64,000 bases of DNA. Source: Ensifer sp. IC4062. Its GTDB lineage: Bacteria; Pseudomonadota; Alphaproteobacteria; Rhizobiales; Rhizobiaceae. Positions 45,991-54,159 of the stretch are shown in pieces. How positions within the stretch are numbered: position 1 is the first letter of the stretch; each line of letters begins with the position of its first letter. The stretch is taken from positions 1 to 64,000 of the forward strand of contig NZ_JADYVD010000038.1 in the NCBI RefSeq assembly GCF_020193575.1, read 5' to 3'. Both the position numbers and the translations under genes were made by a program. A model generated the notes under the pieces. The model saw only the letters and a list, made by a program, of their open reading frames with translations. It had not been told where the DNA came from and did no database searches.

Positions 45991-46714
45991 TCACCAATGC
46001 CCGGCGTGCTGGCCGCCGTCGACGTGAAGGGTCTCGCCAGTTACGAAAGATGCGTCCTCGAGGTACAGGACTGCCTGAACGATCTCCTCGATTTCGCCCA
46101 TCCGGCCAACCGGATGCAGCCCGGCCAGCATCTCATGCGTCTCCGGTGCATGGAGCGGTGTCTTGATGATACCGGGGGAGACGGCGTTCACACGGATGCC
46201 GGCGGATGCGTATTCAATCGCCAGGCCGCGGGTCGCGGAATCGATGCCACCTTTGGTGAGAGAGGCTAGAACAGCCGGTACCCCGTTAATTGGCTGGTCG
46301 ACGATCGTCGTGGTGATGCTGACGACGTGACCCTTGCTTTTCAGCTTCTTGAGCTGCGATGAATGCCTGGGTAATGAAAAAGAAGCCCGCGACGTTGACT
46401 GCAATCTTCCGTGTGAAGTCTTCGGAGGTGTAGTCGGTAAACGGCTTCGCGATGAAAATTCCGGCATTGTTGACCAATGTGTCCACACGCCCGAACCGTT
46501 CGATAGCCGTTTCGACAAGACGCTTTGCTGTCTGCGGGTCGGCAACGTCTCCGGCGACCGCGGCTACGCCGTCGTCCGCTCCGTAGACATCAGGCGTTAT
46601 GTTCCGCGAGTTGGCGACGACATTCCATCCCCGCTTACGGTATCCGGCGACGATGCCGGCTCCGATCCCCTGGGATGCGCCGGTGACGATGGCGACTTTT
46701 GTTTCAGTGCTCAT
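45991..46714 (-). pseudogene. SDR-family oxidoreductase (module B), interrupted by a single-base frameshift
   Basis: The N-terminal half (TKVAIVTGASQGIGAGIVAG, NNAGIFIAKPFTDYTSEDF) and C-terminal half (GHVVSITTTIVDQPINGVPA, VLASLTKGGIDSATRGLAIE, GETLHVDGGQHAG) are in different frames. Removing one base from the C run at 46331-46333 restores a full 240-residue SDR, so a single insertion explains the break. Like its relative at 39962, the catalytic Tyr is missing (VLASLTKGG). It could be a genuine loss of function or a sequencing error. Start MSTETK at 46714. Confidence 0.9.
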
Positions 46715-46784
46715 GTTTTCTCCATGGTGAAAGGCGCAGCCACACGTAGGGACTGCGTTTCAAAGCTGAATTGGGATGGTTTGA

Positions 46785-47669
46785 TCAGTAGACGCGGCTC
46801 AGGAAGTCGCGCATCAGGGGGATGATTTCGTCGGCCTTGTCTTCGAACGCAAAATGGCCGCTGTCGAGCAGATGAAGTTCGGCACTCGGATTGTCCCGTA
46901 GGAAGGCTTTAGCGCCTTCGGCCGGGAAGATGCTGTCGTTTGCCCCCCAAACGAGAAGCGTCGGAGGCCTACGGTCACGGAAGAACTTCTGAAAGGCCGG
47001 GTAAAGCTCAACATTCTTCCGGTAATCGTAAAAGAGATCGAGCTGGATTTCGACGTTGCCCGGACGATCGAGGAAGTGCTGGTCGACGATCCAGTTGGAC
47101 GGGTCGATCCGGCTGACATCCTTGACGCCGTCGACATACTGGAACTTGGTGATCTCGAGGGTCATAAAGGGACGCAGCGCGTCGCGGTTTTCCTTCGAAT
47201 TGTCTCTCCAGAGCGCCTTAATCGGGTCCCAAAACTTCTGGAGGCCGTCCTCGTATGCGTTTCCGTTCTGCGAGACGATGCCGGCTACTCGGTCAGGATG
47301 CATCAACGCAAGACGGAATCCGGTCGGCGCGCCATAGTCCATGACGTAGAGAACGTAACGATTTACTTGCAACTGTTCGAGTAAGCCATTGACAATATTG
47401 GCGAAGGCGGCAAATCCGTAGTCGAATTCCTCGCGCGGCGGCATTGCCGAAAGGCCGAAGCCCGGAAGGTCCGGCGCGATCACATGGTACTGATCCGCCA
47501 GAGCGGGGATCAGGTTGCGGTACATGTGGGATGAGCTTGGAAATCCGTGCAACAGGACGACTGCGGGAGCGTCCGCCGAACCGGCTTCGCGGTAGAAAAT
47601 CTCGAGACCGTCCACGGTAGTTGTGCGGTGGTGAGTAACAGGGATGGCCTTAGAAGCATTCATCAGCAT
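46785..47669 (-). CDS. Alpha/beta hydrolase, haloalkane dehalogenase/epoxide hydrolase type (module B)
   Basis: A 294-residue protein very similar to the hydrolase at 37862. Oxyanion region [11 protein letters not shown], nucleophile elbow VMDYGAPTG with Asp111, and DSGHFAFED near the end with the catalytic His. Identical stretches such as DRPGN and [10 protein letters not shown] show close common ancestry. The start follows GGAG six bases upstream. It is in the middle of the module B operon between the DJ-1-like and SDR genes. Confidence 0.93.
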   Translation of the reverse strand: MLMNASKAIPVTHHRTTTVDGLEIFYREAGSADAPAVVLLHGFPSSSHMYRNLIPALADQYHVIAPDLPGFGLSAMPPREEFDYGFAAFANIVNGLLEQLQVNRYVLYVMDYGAPTGFRLALMHPDRVAGIVSQNGNAYEDGLQKFWDPIKALWRDNSKENRDALRPFMTLEITKFQYVDGVKDVSRIDPSNWIVDQHFLDRPGNVEIQLDLFYDYRKNVELYPAFQKFFRDRRPPTLLVWGANDSIFPAEGAKAFLRDNPSAELHLLDSGHFAFEDKADEIIPLMRDFLSRVY

Positions 47670-47726
47670 TTGACACTCCGCTGGGTTGGGGAGCCGACAG
47701 AGGTTTCTCGGTCGGCTCCGGGGGAA

Positions 47727-48401
47727 TTAATTGAGGAGAGCGAGGACCTGGCGCGCAGCCTCGGCAGAAGACGCGGGATTCTGGCCGGTCACGAGATGGC
47801 CGTCGGTGATCGCGAGAACCTGCCAGTCATCGACCTTCTCGTACTTCCCGCCGAGCCGCTTCAGTTCGTCCTCGACGAGGAACGGAACCACGTTGGTGAG
47901 GTGAACTGCCTCTTCCTCGGTGTTGGTGAACCCCGAGACACGCTTGCCGCTGACGAGTGGCTTGCCGCCGATTTCGACGCGGTGCAGGACGGCGGGGGCA
48001 TGACATACCGCGCCAACCGGCTTGCCCTCGTTGTAGAATTCTCCGATCAGCTTGATGGAAGTCTCATCTTCGGCGAGGTCCCACATCGGCCCATGGCCGC
48101 CGGGATAGAAGATCGCGTCGAAATCGCGCGAATTGACTTCGGAAAGAGGCGAGGTGTTGGCAAGTACACTCTGGGTGGCCGGGTCGGCTTTGAAACGCTC
48201 CGTCAGTTCGGTCTGGCCTTCCGGCGTGTCGCTCTTGGGATCGATCGGCGGCTGTCCGCCCTTAGGCGACGCCAGGGTGATCTCCGCGCCGGCGTCGAGG
48301 AAGGTGTAGTACGGAGCTGCGAACTCCTCGAGCCAGAACCCGGTCTTCTTGCCGGTGTCGCCGAGCGTGTCGTGCGACGTGAGAACCATCAGAATTTTCA
48401 T
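47727..48401 (-). CDS. DJ-1/PfpI family protein, Hsp31-like (module B)
   Basis: A 224-residue protein with the nucleophile elbow VGAVCHAPAVLH (Cys133) and the FYPGGHGPMWDL motif, plus GFWLEEFAAPYYTFLDAGAE at the start. It is the counterpart of the gene at 40946. The start MKILMVLTS follows AAAGGAC; longer upstream frames have no signal. Probable function: glyoxalase III-like or protein deglycation chemistry. Confidence 0.93.
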   Translation of the reverse strand: MKILMVLTSHDTLGDTGKKTGFWLEEFAAPYYTFLDAGAEITLASPKGGQPPIDPKSDTPEGQTELTERFKADPATQSVLANTSPLSEVNSRDFDAIFYPGGHGPMWDLAEDETSIKLIGEFYNEGKPVGAVCHAPAVLHRVEIGGKPLVSGKRVSGFTNTEEEAVHLTNVVPFLVEDELKRLGGKYEKVDDWQVLAITDGHLVTGQNPASSAEAARQVLALLN

Positions 48402-48454
48402 AGCTTTGTCCTTTGATTGGTTGTTGTTTGGAAGACCCAGCGAAGCGCACAGCG

Positions 48455-48883
48455 TCAGCCGGCGGTGACTTCGAGGACGACGTCCGTGTTCAAAACCTTT
48501 GAAACCGGGCATCCGGCCTTTGCCTCGTTGGCGATCGCCGTCAGCCCATCTATATCGAGACCGGCGACTTCCCCTTTCAGCTTGAGGCGGCTGGAAGTGA
48601 TGGCGAACCCGTCACCCACGCTCTCGAGCGAGACGCGAGCTTCGGTCTCCAGCTTCAGGACGGTGTGGTTGGCCTTTGCCAGCATCATCGCAAGGGCCAT
48701 CGTGAAGCAGCTCGCGTGGGCCGCAGCGATCAGCTCCTCGGGATTGGTGCCCTGAACTCCTTCGAAACGGCTGCCGAACCCGTATGGGTATCGGTCGAGC
48801 GCACCGCTGTCGGTCGATACGGCTCCCAGCCCGTCCTTCATACCGCCTGTCCAGGTTACGGACGCGGACCGAACTATACGCAC
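48455..48883 (-). CDS. OsmC-family peroxiredoxin-like protein
   Basis: A 142-residue OsmC-type protein starting at GTG, preceded by AAAGGAG. The two redox-active Cys regions are present: AAHASCFTMALAMML and EAKAGCPVSKVLN. OsmC reduces organic hydroperoxides. It is the first gene of the module B operon, and a predicted operator (49007-49031) lies 124 bp upstream. This gene has no counterpart in module A. Confidence 0.93.
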   Translation of the reverse strand: MRIVRSASVTWTGGMKDGLGAVSTDSGALDRYPYGFGSRFEGVQGTNPEELIAAAHASCFTMALAMMLAKANHTVLKLETEARVSLESVGDGFAITSSRLKLKGEVAGLDIDGLTAIANEAKAGCPVSKVLNTDVVLEVTAG

Positions 48884-48956
48884 TGTCGTCTCCTTTATTT
48901 GCAGCGTCGCAGGAATTGGACGCGTGCTGATGGTGCGACAGCCATCGCGGCCGTTA

Positions 48957-48981
48957 TTGAACGGACCGCCCATCTCTTGAA
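48957..48981 (+). promoter_or_regulatory. Predicted AraC-type operator, site 4
   Basis: TTGAACGG at 48957 and TTGAAGCC at 48977: exact pentamers 20 bp apart, 124 bp before the alcohol dehydrogenase start and in its orientation. The first 8 bases and the neighbouring ATTGAACGG match site 3. Confidence 0.55.
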
Positions 48982-49006
48982 GCCGAACATGCCTGGAAAC
49001 CGACCG

Positions 49007-49031
49007 TTCAACGGAACGCCGGTTCGTCCAA
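49007..49031 (-). promoter_or_regulatory. Predicted AraC-type operator, site 5
   Basis: On the minus strand TTGGACG is followed 20 bp later by TTGAACGG; one mismatch in the first half. It lies 124 bp before the OsmC start, exactly mirroring the distance from site 4 to the dehydrogenase start on the other side. Confidence 0.45.
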
Positions 49032-49104
49032 TACACCGCCGGCCCGCAGTCAGATCGTCGCGAGTGAGCCGAAGCTCGGCCGGAGAGATGTTTAGGAGTT
49101 CATT

Positions 49105-50211
49105 ATGAAGACCGTGGCAGCTGTCGCCCGTACTGAAAAGGCACCGTTTTCACTTGAAGAAGTCGTCCTCCCGGAACCGGAAGGGACCGATGTCCTTGTC
49201 CGCATTGTGGGGGTCGGCATCTGCCACACGGACCTCGCCAGCCGGGATGGCACCCTCGGCGCACCGTTCCCGTCTATCTTCGGTCATGAGGGAGCAGGCG
49301 TTGTCGAGAGGGTGGGACCATTGGTCACCAAGCTGAAGCCAGGTGATCACGTAGTCCTCGCTCCCGCTTCGGACGGCACCTGCCGTCATTGCCAGACAGG
49401 CAACCCGATGTACTGTGAACACTTCACCGAACTTAATTTCCAGACGGAGCCGCGCGCAGAAGGCGCGTCGCTCGCAGACGGCAAGTCCGCGGCCTTGCGC
49501 TACTTCGGGCAGTCTTCGTTCGGGCATCACGCCCTGGCCTCCGAGCGCAATGCGGTCAAGGTCCCCACCGAAATTCCGCTGCATATTCTCGGTCCGCTCG
49601 GCTGCGGAATCCAGACCGGGGCGGGGACGGTCATGAACGGTTTACGCCCGGAGGCTGGCCAGAGCATAGTCATTCTCGGCACGGGTGCGGTCGGTCTCGC
49701 CGCGATTATCGGCGCGGCTGTATGCGGGTGCGGCGATATTATCGCCGTCGACCGCGTAGATAGCCGCTTGAAGGTGGCGCGCGAGCTGGGCGCGACGCAT
49801 ACGATAAACACGTCCAAGGTAACGGACCTCGGGACAGCGATCATGGAAATCGTGCCTCACGGTGTCGATTTCATCGTCGATTGCGCAGGCGCTGCCGGGT
49901 TGCTGGCAGCCGCAATCCTCGGGCTTGGTAAGCTTGGCACCGTTGCGCTGGTCGCAGTTCCGCCTACAACCGATCGCAAGCTTGAACTCGCGTGGTTCCC
50001 GACGCTTCTTCAGGGGCAGTCGGTACGCGGTTTCGTGGAGGGCAATTCCGTCCCCGACATCTTTATTCCGCGCATGATCGAGCTCTACGTCCAGGGACGA
50101 TTCCCATTCGACAAGATCATCAAGACCTATCCATTTGACCAGATCAACAAGGCGGTGGAGGATCAGCTGTCGGGCGCGACGATCAAGGCAGTCCTCAAGG
50201 TAGGGGTCTAG
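49105..50211 (+). CDS. Zinc-dependent alcohol dehydrogenase, aryl-alcohol type
   Basis: A 368-residue MDR-family dehydrogenase. Catalytic zinc ligands Cys40 (GICHTDL) and His61-Glu62 (GHEGAG) are present. The structural zinc site keeps three Cys (93, 96, 104), while the first of the four is Asp90 (SDGTCRHC). The nucleotide-binding motif ILGTGAVGLAAIIGA is followed by Asp in IAVDR, favouring NAD. Such class III-like/aryl-alcohol enzymes oxidise benzyl or allylic alcohols. It is the first gene of an operon with the linalool isomerase-like and SCO genes (2-bp and 9-bp gaps). Confidence 0.93.
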   Translation: MKTVAAVARTEKAPFSLEEVVLPEPEGTDVLVRIVGVGICHTDLASRDGTLGAPFPSIFGHEGAGVVERVGPLVTKLKPGDHVVLAPASDGTCRHCQTGNPMYCEHFTELNFQTEPRAEGASLADGKSAALRYFGQSSFGHHALASERNAVKVPTEIPLHILGPLGCGIQTGAGTVMNGLRPEAGQSIVILGTGAVGLAAIIGAAVCGCGDIIAVDRVDSRLKVARELGATHTINTSKVTDLGTAIMEIVPHGVDFIVDCAGAAGLLAAAILGLGKLGTVALVAVPPTTDRKLELAWFPTLLQGQSVRGFVEGNSVPDIFIPRMIELYVQGRFPFDKIIKTYPFDQINKAVEDQLSGATIKAVLKVGV

Positions 50212-50213
50212 CG

Positions 50214-51752
50214 ATGACAGCATGGGAGACTAAGGCCCTCGATTCCCTCCAGATCGGCCATATCAGACACTACGACAATCTATCCCGCCAGCTCCCGAAC
50301 GACTGGTCGCTGATGAAGGGAAGGGGGATCGGGCAGGACGATTTCGGCGGGTACCGCTTCCAGCTGGCGTACATGGCCTATGCTTTGGCCCTGGCGCACC
50401 GCCATAGACTGCCAGCAGCTCCGGCGGTCTTCCAGCCGATCATGAAGCGTCTGATCGACAAGCTGTTGCTTCCGGAAGTCTGGATGTACTGGCACAACGT
50501 CAGCCGGGGCGGCAGTGTCTTCAACGCCCACCTTGCCCAGAACTACAAGGAAGAATGGAACCCGGTCGGCCGCGACAACATCATGTACAGCGCCTATGTC
50601 CAGTCGCTGACGCTCCTCTACCACTACCTTTTTGACGATCCCGTTTATGAACAGGAAGGCTCCATCACCTTCCGGTTCTGGTCGTATTTCTGGGGTGGGG
50701 AAGCCAAGGAATTCAAGTACGACCAAAAATCGCTGAATGATCACCTCTACTGGATGATGGTGAAGAGCGGTTATATAGGCGTCGCCTGCGAACCCAATTG
50801 CGTATTCCAGATATGCAATCAGCCTGCGATCCTCGGTTTCCGCATGCACGATCTGGTCTACGGCGGCTCGATCGCGGAGGAGGTAACCCGCGAATATGAA
50901 GCCGCCTGGAAGGAATTCGGGAGGGTCGGAGAGAACGGCCACTACCACATCATGTTGGCGGAGGACACGCGGGTCCCCCGGGCAAATGCGGCCGCCTATC
51001 CGTGGGTCGATGCCTGGCTCGGCACTCTAATGAACATGTGGAACCGCGAGTTCGTCAGGGAGAATTATCCACGGCAGGTGAGGGACTACCTCATCGGGTC
51101 AGCGGACGGTCTCTTGTCCGTACGTTCCACACCCCGCCCTTCCATCAAGGGCGAAACGGTCGTGAATGACGACTGCGATTTCGGCTGGGTCGCGGCATGG
51201 GCTTCAGAGATGGGCGATGAAGAAACCCTTTCGGGCCTTCTCAGGTATGCGGATCGCTACCTCTCACCGAACTGGCGTGACGGGGGCCTGTATTACCCCC
51301 GGAACGACGTGGAAGGCGATGAGTTCGGAAACCGTCTCCTGGTTGAACCGCAAACCGGGAACGTTTTGCTGGGATATTCCCGCCTGAACGTGGCCGACGG
51401 TCTCTGGAAGCTCTACAACGAGCCATGGACTAAAGAGCGCTTCAAGCAACCCGCATTGAGGGAGGCAGCTGACGATATCGACGTCAGCGTGGCTTTCTAC
51501 GATGCTGCGGACCGCACGCTGCACCTGGCGATGGGACGCAGCCGCGATCGCAAAGGCACCGGCAGGGTCGGTCTCGGTCCCGTTCCTTCCGAGGCACGTT
51601 GGGCACTGGGATGCGACGGCGTCGAAGTGGCCTTAGGGCGGGGCGAGGAAATCCTCTCCAGCGCCTTCGACACGCTGTCGGCGTCTGACGGGATGATCCG
51701 CTTCGATTGCACCGGCGGCCCGAGCCGCAGTTTCAGGCTCGCTCTACTGTAG
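50214..51752 (+). CDS. Linalool dehydratase-isomerase-like protein
   Basis: A 512-residue protein rich in aromatic residues and with an alpha/alpha-barrel appearance. The segment GVACEPNCVFQICNQPA contains Cys192 and Cys201, nine residues apart; the Castellaniella linalool dehydratase-isomerase, as I recall, uses Cys171 and Cys180 with the same spacing and a similar EPxxxxxxCN context. No signal peptide is visible, unlike that enzyme, so it should be cytoplasmic. Being 2 bp after an alcohol dehydrogenase gene suggests a pathway where an allylic alcohol is isomerised or hydrated and then oxidised. Function is inferred; homologues have diverse or unknown roles. Confidence 0.82.
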   Translation: MTAWETKALDSLQIGHIRHYDNLSRQLPNDWSLMKGRGIGQDDFGGYRFQLAYMAYALALAHRHRLPAAPAVFQPIMKRLIDKLLLPEVWMYWHNVSRGGSVFNAHLAQNYKEEWNPVGRDNIMYSAYVQSLTLLYHYLFDDPVYEQEGSITFRFWSYFWGGEAKEFKYDQKSLNDHLYWMMVKSGYIGVACEPNCVFQICNQPAILGFRMHDLVYGGSIAEEVTREYEAAWKEFGRVGENGHYHIMLAEDTRVPRANAAAYPWVDAWLGTLMNMWNREFVRENYPRQVRDYLIGSADGLLSVRSTPRPSIKGETVVNDDCDFGWVAAWASEMGDEETLSGLLRYADRYLSPNWRDGGLYYPRNDVEGDEFGNRLLVEPQTGNVLLGYSRLNVADGLWKLYNEPWTKERFKQPALREAADDIDVSVAFYDAADRTLHLAMGRSRDRKGTGRVGLGPVPSEARWALGCDGVEVALGRGEEILSSAFDTLSASDGMIRFDCTGGPSRSFRLALL

Positions 51753-51761
51753 GAACCGCAC

Positions 51762-52265
51762 ATGCTGACCGATTTGCCGATCACATTTGCTTTGACAGAT
51801 CATTTCGGGACACAAGTCGATCAGTCGAGCTATGCAGGCAGATGGATGCTGGTGTTCTTCGGCTTCACAAACTGCAGAGCGGTTTGCCCGAGAAATCTCG
51901 GCAAGCTAAGCGAGGCACTCGCTCTTGTCCCGGACCTCGCAGACGACATTCAGCCGCTTTACTTCACTGTCGATCCCGCGAGAGACACGCCGGCGGTGAT
52001 GCGAGCGTTTCTCGAGGAGCGTTTCCCGCGGTTCACGGGTCTGACGGGGAACGAGGCGGAGATCGGCCGCGCCAAGGATAGCTTTGGCGTCTTCGCGCGG
52101 CGGGTCGAGGAGGGAGAGGGGCAGTACCAGATGCCTCATACTGCCCTCACGTACCTTTTGGACCGCCGCGGTCGATACCGAAGTCACTGGCCTTCCGTTC
52201 TCGAAGTCGAAGAAATCGGCGAACGAATCCGACAGACCCTCGAAGCCCGGCTGGACGAGGACTAG
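51762..52265 (+). CDS. SCO1/SenC-family copper chaperone or thiol protein
   Basis: A 167-residue thioredoxin-fold protein of the SCO family. The metal-binding Cys pair is Cys38/Cys42 (FTNCRAVCP) and the distal ligand is His126 (QMPHTALTYLLD). There is no signal peptide or membrane anchor, unusual for SCO proteins, which normally act at the outer face of the membrane on cytochrome oxidase. That suggests a cytoplasmic thiol or redox role. It is third in the operon after the linalool isomerase-like gene and overlaps the convergent AraC gene by 4 bp. Confidence 0.88.
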   Translation: MLTDLPITFALTDHFGTQVDQSSYAGRWMLVFFGFTNCRAVCPRNLGKLSEALALVPDLADDIQPLYFTVDPARDTPAVMRAFLEERFPRFTGLTGNEAEIGRAKDSFGVFARRVEEGEGQYQMPHTALTYLLDRRGRYRSHWPSVLEVEEIGERIRQTLEARLDED

Positions 52266-53173
52266 ACGAGCTGCGCGCCAGCGGCACCCCTGCGGACCGC
52301 GCCCGGTGTGTTTCCCGTCAACGCAACGAAAAGGCGCGTCATGTGCGCCTGGTCGGAGAATCCACAGGCATACGCGATTTCCGAGATGCTTAGGTTCGTA
52401 TCCCGCAACATGGAGGTGGCCTTCTTCACTTTGTACTCGCGCAACCAGCGATGAGGAGGAAGGCCAGTACTTCTCTTGAACGCCCGGAGGAAGCGCTCGA
52501 CCGGAAGCTCGCATGACGCTGCAAGCGCCTGGATGCTCACTCCGTCTTCAACAGACGAAGCAAGCAGTTCAGTCGCGCGGCGAAGCTGCCAGTCCGCCAA
52601 TGTCCCGGCTTGCGGAAGAGGTCGATCGAGCCCGCCGTAAGTTCGCGCGAGATGCAGGTAGGCCGCGATCGCGACGTGGTCGAAGAAGAGAGAGCCGTCA
52701 TGAATGGGCTTCCCGAACAAGGGAGCGAGAACCTTCGCAAAGGTGTGCATTGCCGGATCGGAGACAGTGGGTAGGTATCGCAAGTCGCTTACCTTGGGCG
52801 TGTCGTTTGACTGTGCGAGTTCCGAAATGATTATCTCCGGGATGTAGAATTTGACGCAGTCGTAGAACGTCGGCAGATGCAACTGCGGCTCGTCCTGCAA
52901 ATTCATGATGCTCATCGTGCCTGCCTCGCAGCTGCCCTTCCAGGCCAGCTTGCCAGCGCGGAAGGACTCAAACTTGGCAATCGCCTGGAGCCTTACCGTT
53001 ACGATGTAGGCTTTCTCTACCGGAATGTAGTCGGTGAGGCCGGAACCGCGGCTACCAGTCGTCACACGGGTCGCCGCCAGCTGTTCGGATTTCAGCGTCG
53101 AAGTTCGCATGAAAGGCGCATCGTCGATGTTGAAGCGCCGGGCGAGTTCTACTCCATAGGCTCCGTTCTGCAT
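52262..53173 (-). CDS. AraC-family transcriptional regulator (paralogue 4)
   Basis: A 303-residue AraC regulator with the N-terminal pattern LTDYIPVEKAYIVTVRLQ and FESFRAGKLAWKG, similar to the tandem AraC genes at 25473-27304, and the C-terminal HTHs VSIQALAASCELPVERFLRAFKR and ISEIAYACGFSDQAHMTRLF. The start follows AAAGGAGG. A copy of the predicted operator lies 99 bp upstream (53272-53296), so it may regulate itself. It is convergent with the dehydrogenase operon and is the best-placed candidate regulator for it. Confidence 0.93.
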   Translation of the reverse strand: MQNGAYGVELARRFNIDDAPFMRTSTLKSEQLAATRVTTGSRGSGLTDYIPVEKAYIVTVRLQAIAKFESFRAGKLAWKGSCEAGTMSIMNLQDEPQLHLPTFYDCVKFYIPEIIISELAQSNDTPKVSDLRYLPTVSDPAMHTFAKVLAPLFGKPIHDGSLFFDHVAIAAYLHLARTYGGLDRPLPQAGTLADWQLRRATELLASSVEDGVSIQALAASCELPVERFLRAFKRSTGLPPHRWLREYKVKKATSMLRDTNLSISEIAYACGFSDQAHMTRLFVALTGNTPGAVRRGAAGAQLV

Positions 53174-53271
53174 GTTCAGCCTCCTTTTGCCCGCTTATTT
53201 GCGGGCTAAGGCGGCTTGGTGTCCATTATACCGGGGTACATCGTTGACGCGACGGGCGATTGTGAAAGCCA

Positions 53272-53296
53272 TTCAATCAAGGCCCGGTACGTTCAA
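53272..53296 (-). promoter_or_regulatory. Predicted AraC-type operator, site 6
   Basis: On the minus strand TTGAACGTACCGG is followed 20 bp later by TTGAATGG; both pentamers exact. It lies 99 bp before the AraC gene at 53173 and 58 bp before the small gene at 53354. Its first 10 bases match site 7. Confidence 0.55.
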
Positions 53297-53353
53297 GACA
53301 CTCCGGCGGATCGACATATCATCGTCGCAATTTATCAGTGTCTGGAGATCGTC

Positions 53354-53527
53354 ATGTCACGCCAACAGCAAGATTCCACTGCTGCATCATCCAATGAAGC
53401 CTGCGAAGGGGAAGTGGTCCAAAACACCCCGGTCGACGAGGCGGAGCGCCTGCTTGACGAGGCGCTGGATGAAACGTTCCCGGCGAGCGATCCCATTTCC
53501 TCGTTGCGCTTCACCCCTGGCAACTGA
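53354..53527 (+). CDS. Small conserved acidic protein
   Basis: A 57-residue protein starting MSRQQQDSTAASSNEACEGE and ending VDEAERLLDEALDETFPASD, then PISSLRFTPGN. The motif LLDEALxETFPASDP recurs, from memory, in short rhizobial proteins of unknown role. No good ribosome-binding site is visible; the start is uncertain. It ends 2 bp before the LysE-family gene, so the two are coupled. Confidence 0.62.
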   Translation: MSRQQQDSTAASSNEACEGEVVQNTPVDEAERLLDEALDETFPASDPISSLRFTPGN

Positions 53528-53529
53528 CC

Positions 53530-54159
53530 ATGGCCAGTGCCGCGAACTACTTTTCCATCTGGTCGGCTCTTCTCGCAGCCGCCATCAGTCCCGGCCCAAG
53601 TTTTCTAACGGTCAGTCGTATTGCTGTAGCACGGTCCCGTTTGGACGGATTAGCCGCCGCCGCGGGGATGGGACTGGGAGGCCTCCTCTTTGCGATGCTG
53701 GCTCTGGCGGGCCTCACGTCGCTGCTAACGCAATTTCGATGGCTGGACGTCGCGCTGAAGGTGCTCGGCGGCGGATACCTCATCTACATAGGTGTCCAAT
53801 CCTGGAGGCACGCAAGCTTGCCTCTTACGATGGCGTTGCAGCTCCCGGGAGAGAGCTGTGTCTGGCGGAGTTTTCGGTCCGCGTTTCTGGTTCAGGTGAG
53901 CAATCCCAAGACCATCGTTGTCTATGCGAGTATCTTTGCCAGCCTTCTTCCCGCTACGGTTCCGCTTAGCTTCGTTGCGACCCTCCCGCTAGGCGTCTTC
54001 ATCGTCGAGACAGGATGGTATTCCGTGGTGGCATTGGGCTTCTCGTCGGAGCGGCCGCGCAGCATATATGCCTTGGGCAAAACTTTGATCGACAGGTCCG
54101 TCGGCGTACTGATGGCTGGTTTGGGTGTGCGGCTGATTGGGCTGGCGCATTTTCGCTGA
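53530..54159 (+). CDS. LysE/RhtB-family exporter
   Basis: A 209-residue membrane protein with about six helices and the family signature AAAISPGPSFLTVSRIAVAR near the N-terminus and NPKTIVVYASIF in the middle. LysE/RhtB proteins export amino acids or related small molecules. It starts 2 bp after the small gene before it. The following region has no co-directed gene for 630 bp. Confidence 0.92.
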   Translation: MASAANYFSIWSALLAAAISPGPSFLTVSRIAVARSRLDGLAAAAGMGLGGLLFAMLALAGLTSLLTQFRWLDVALKVLGGGYLIYIGVQSWRHASLPLTMALQLPGESCVWRSFRSAFLVQVSNPKTIVVYASIFASLLPATVPLSFVATLPLGVFIVETGWYSVVALGFSSERPRSIYALGKTLIDRSVGVLMAGLGVRLIGLAHFR

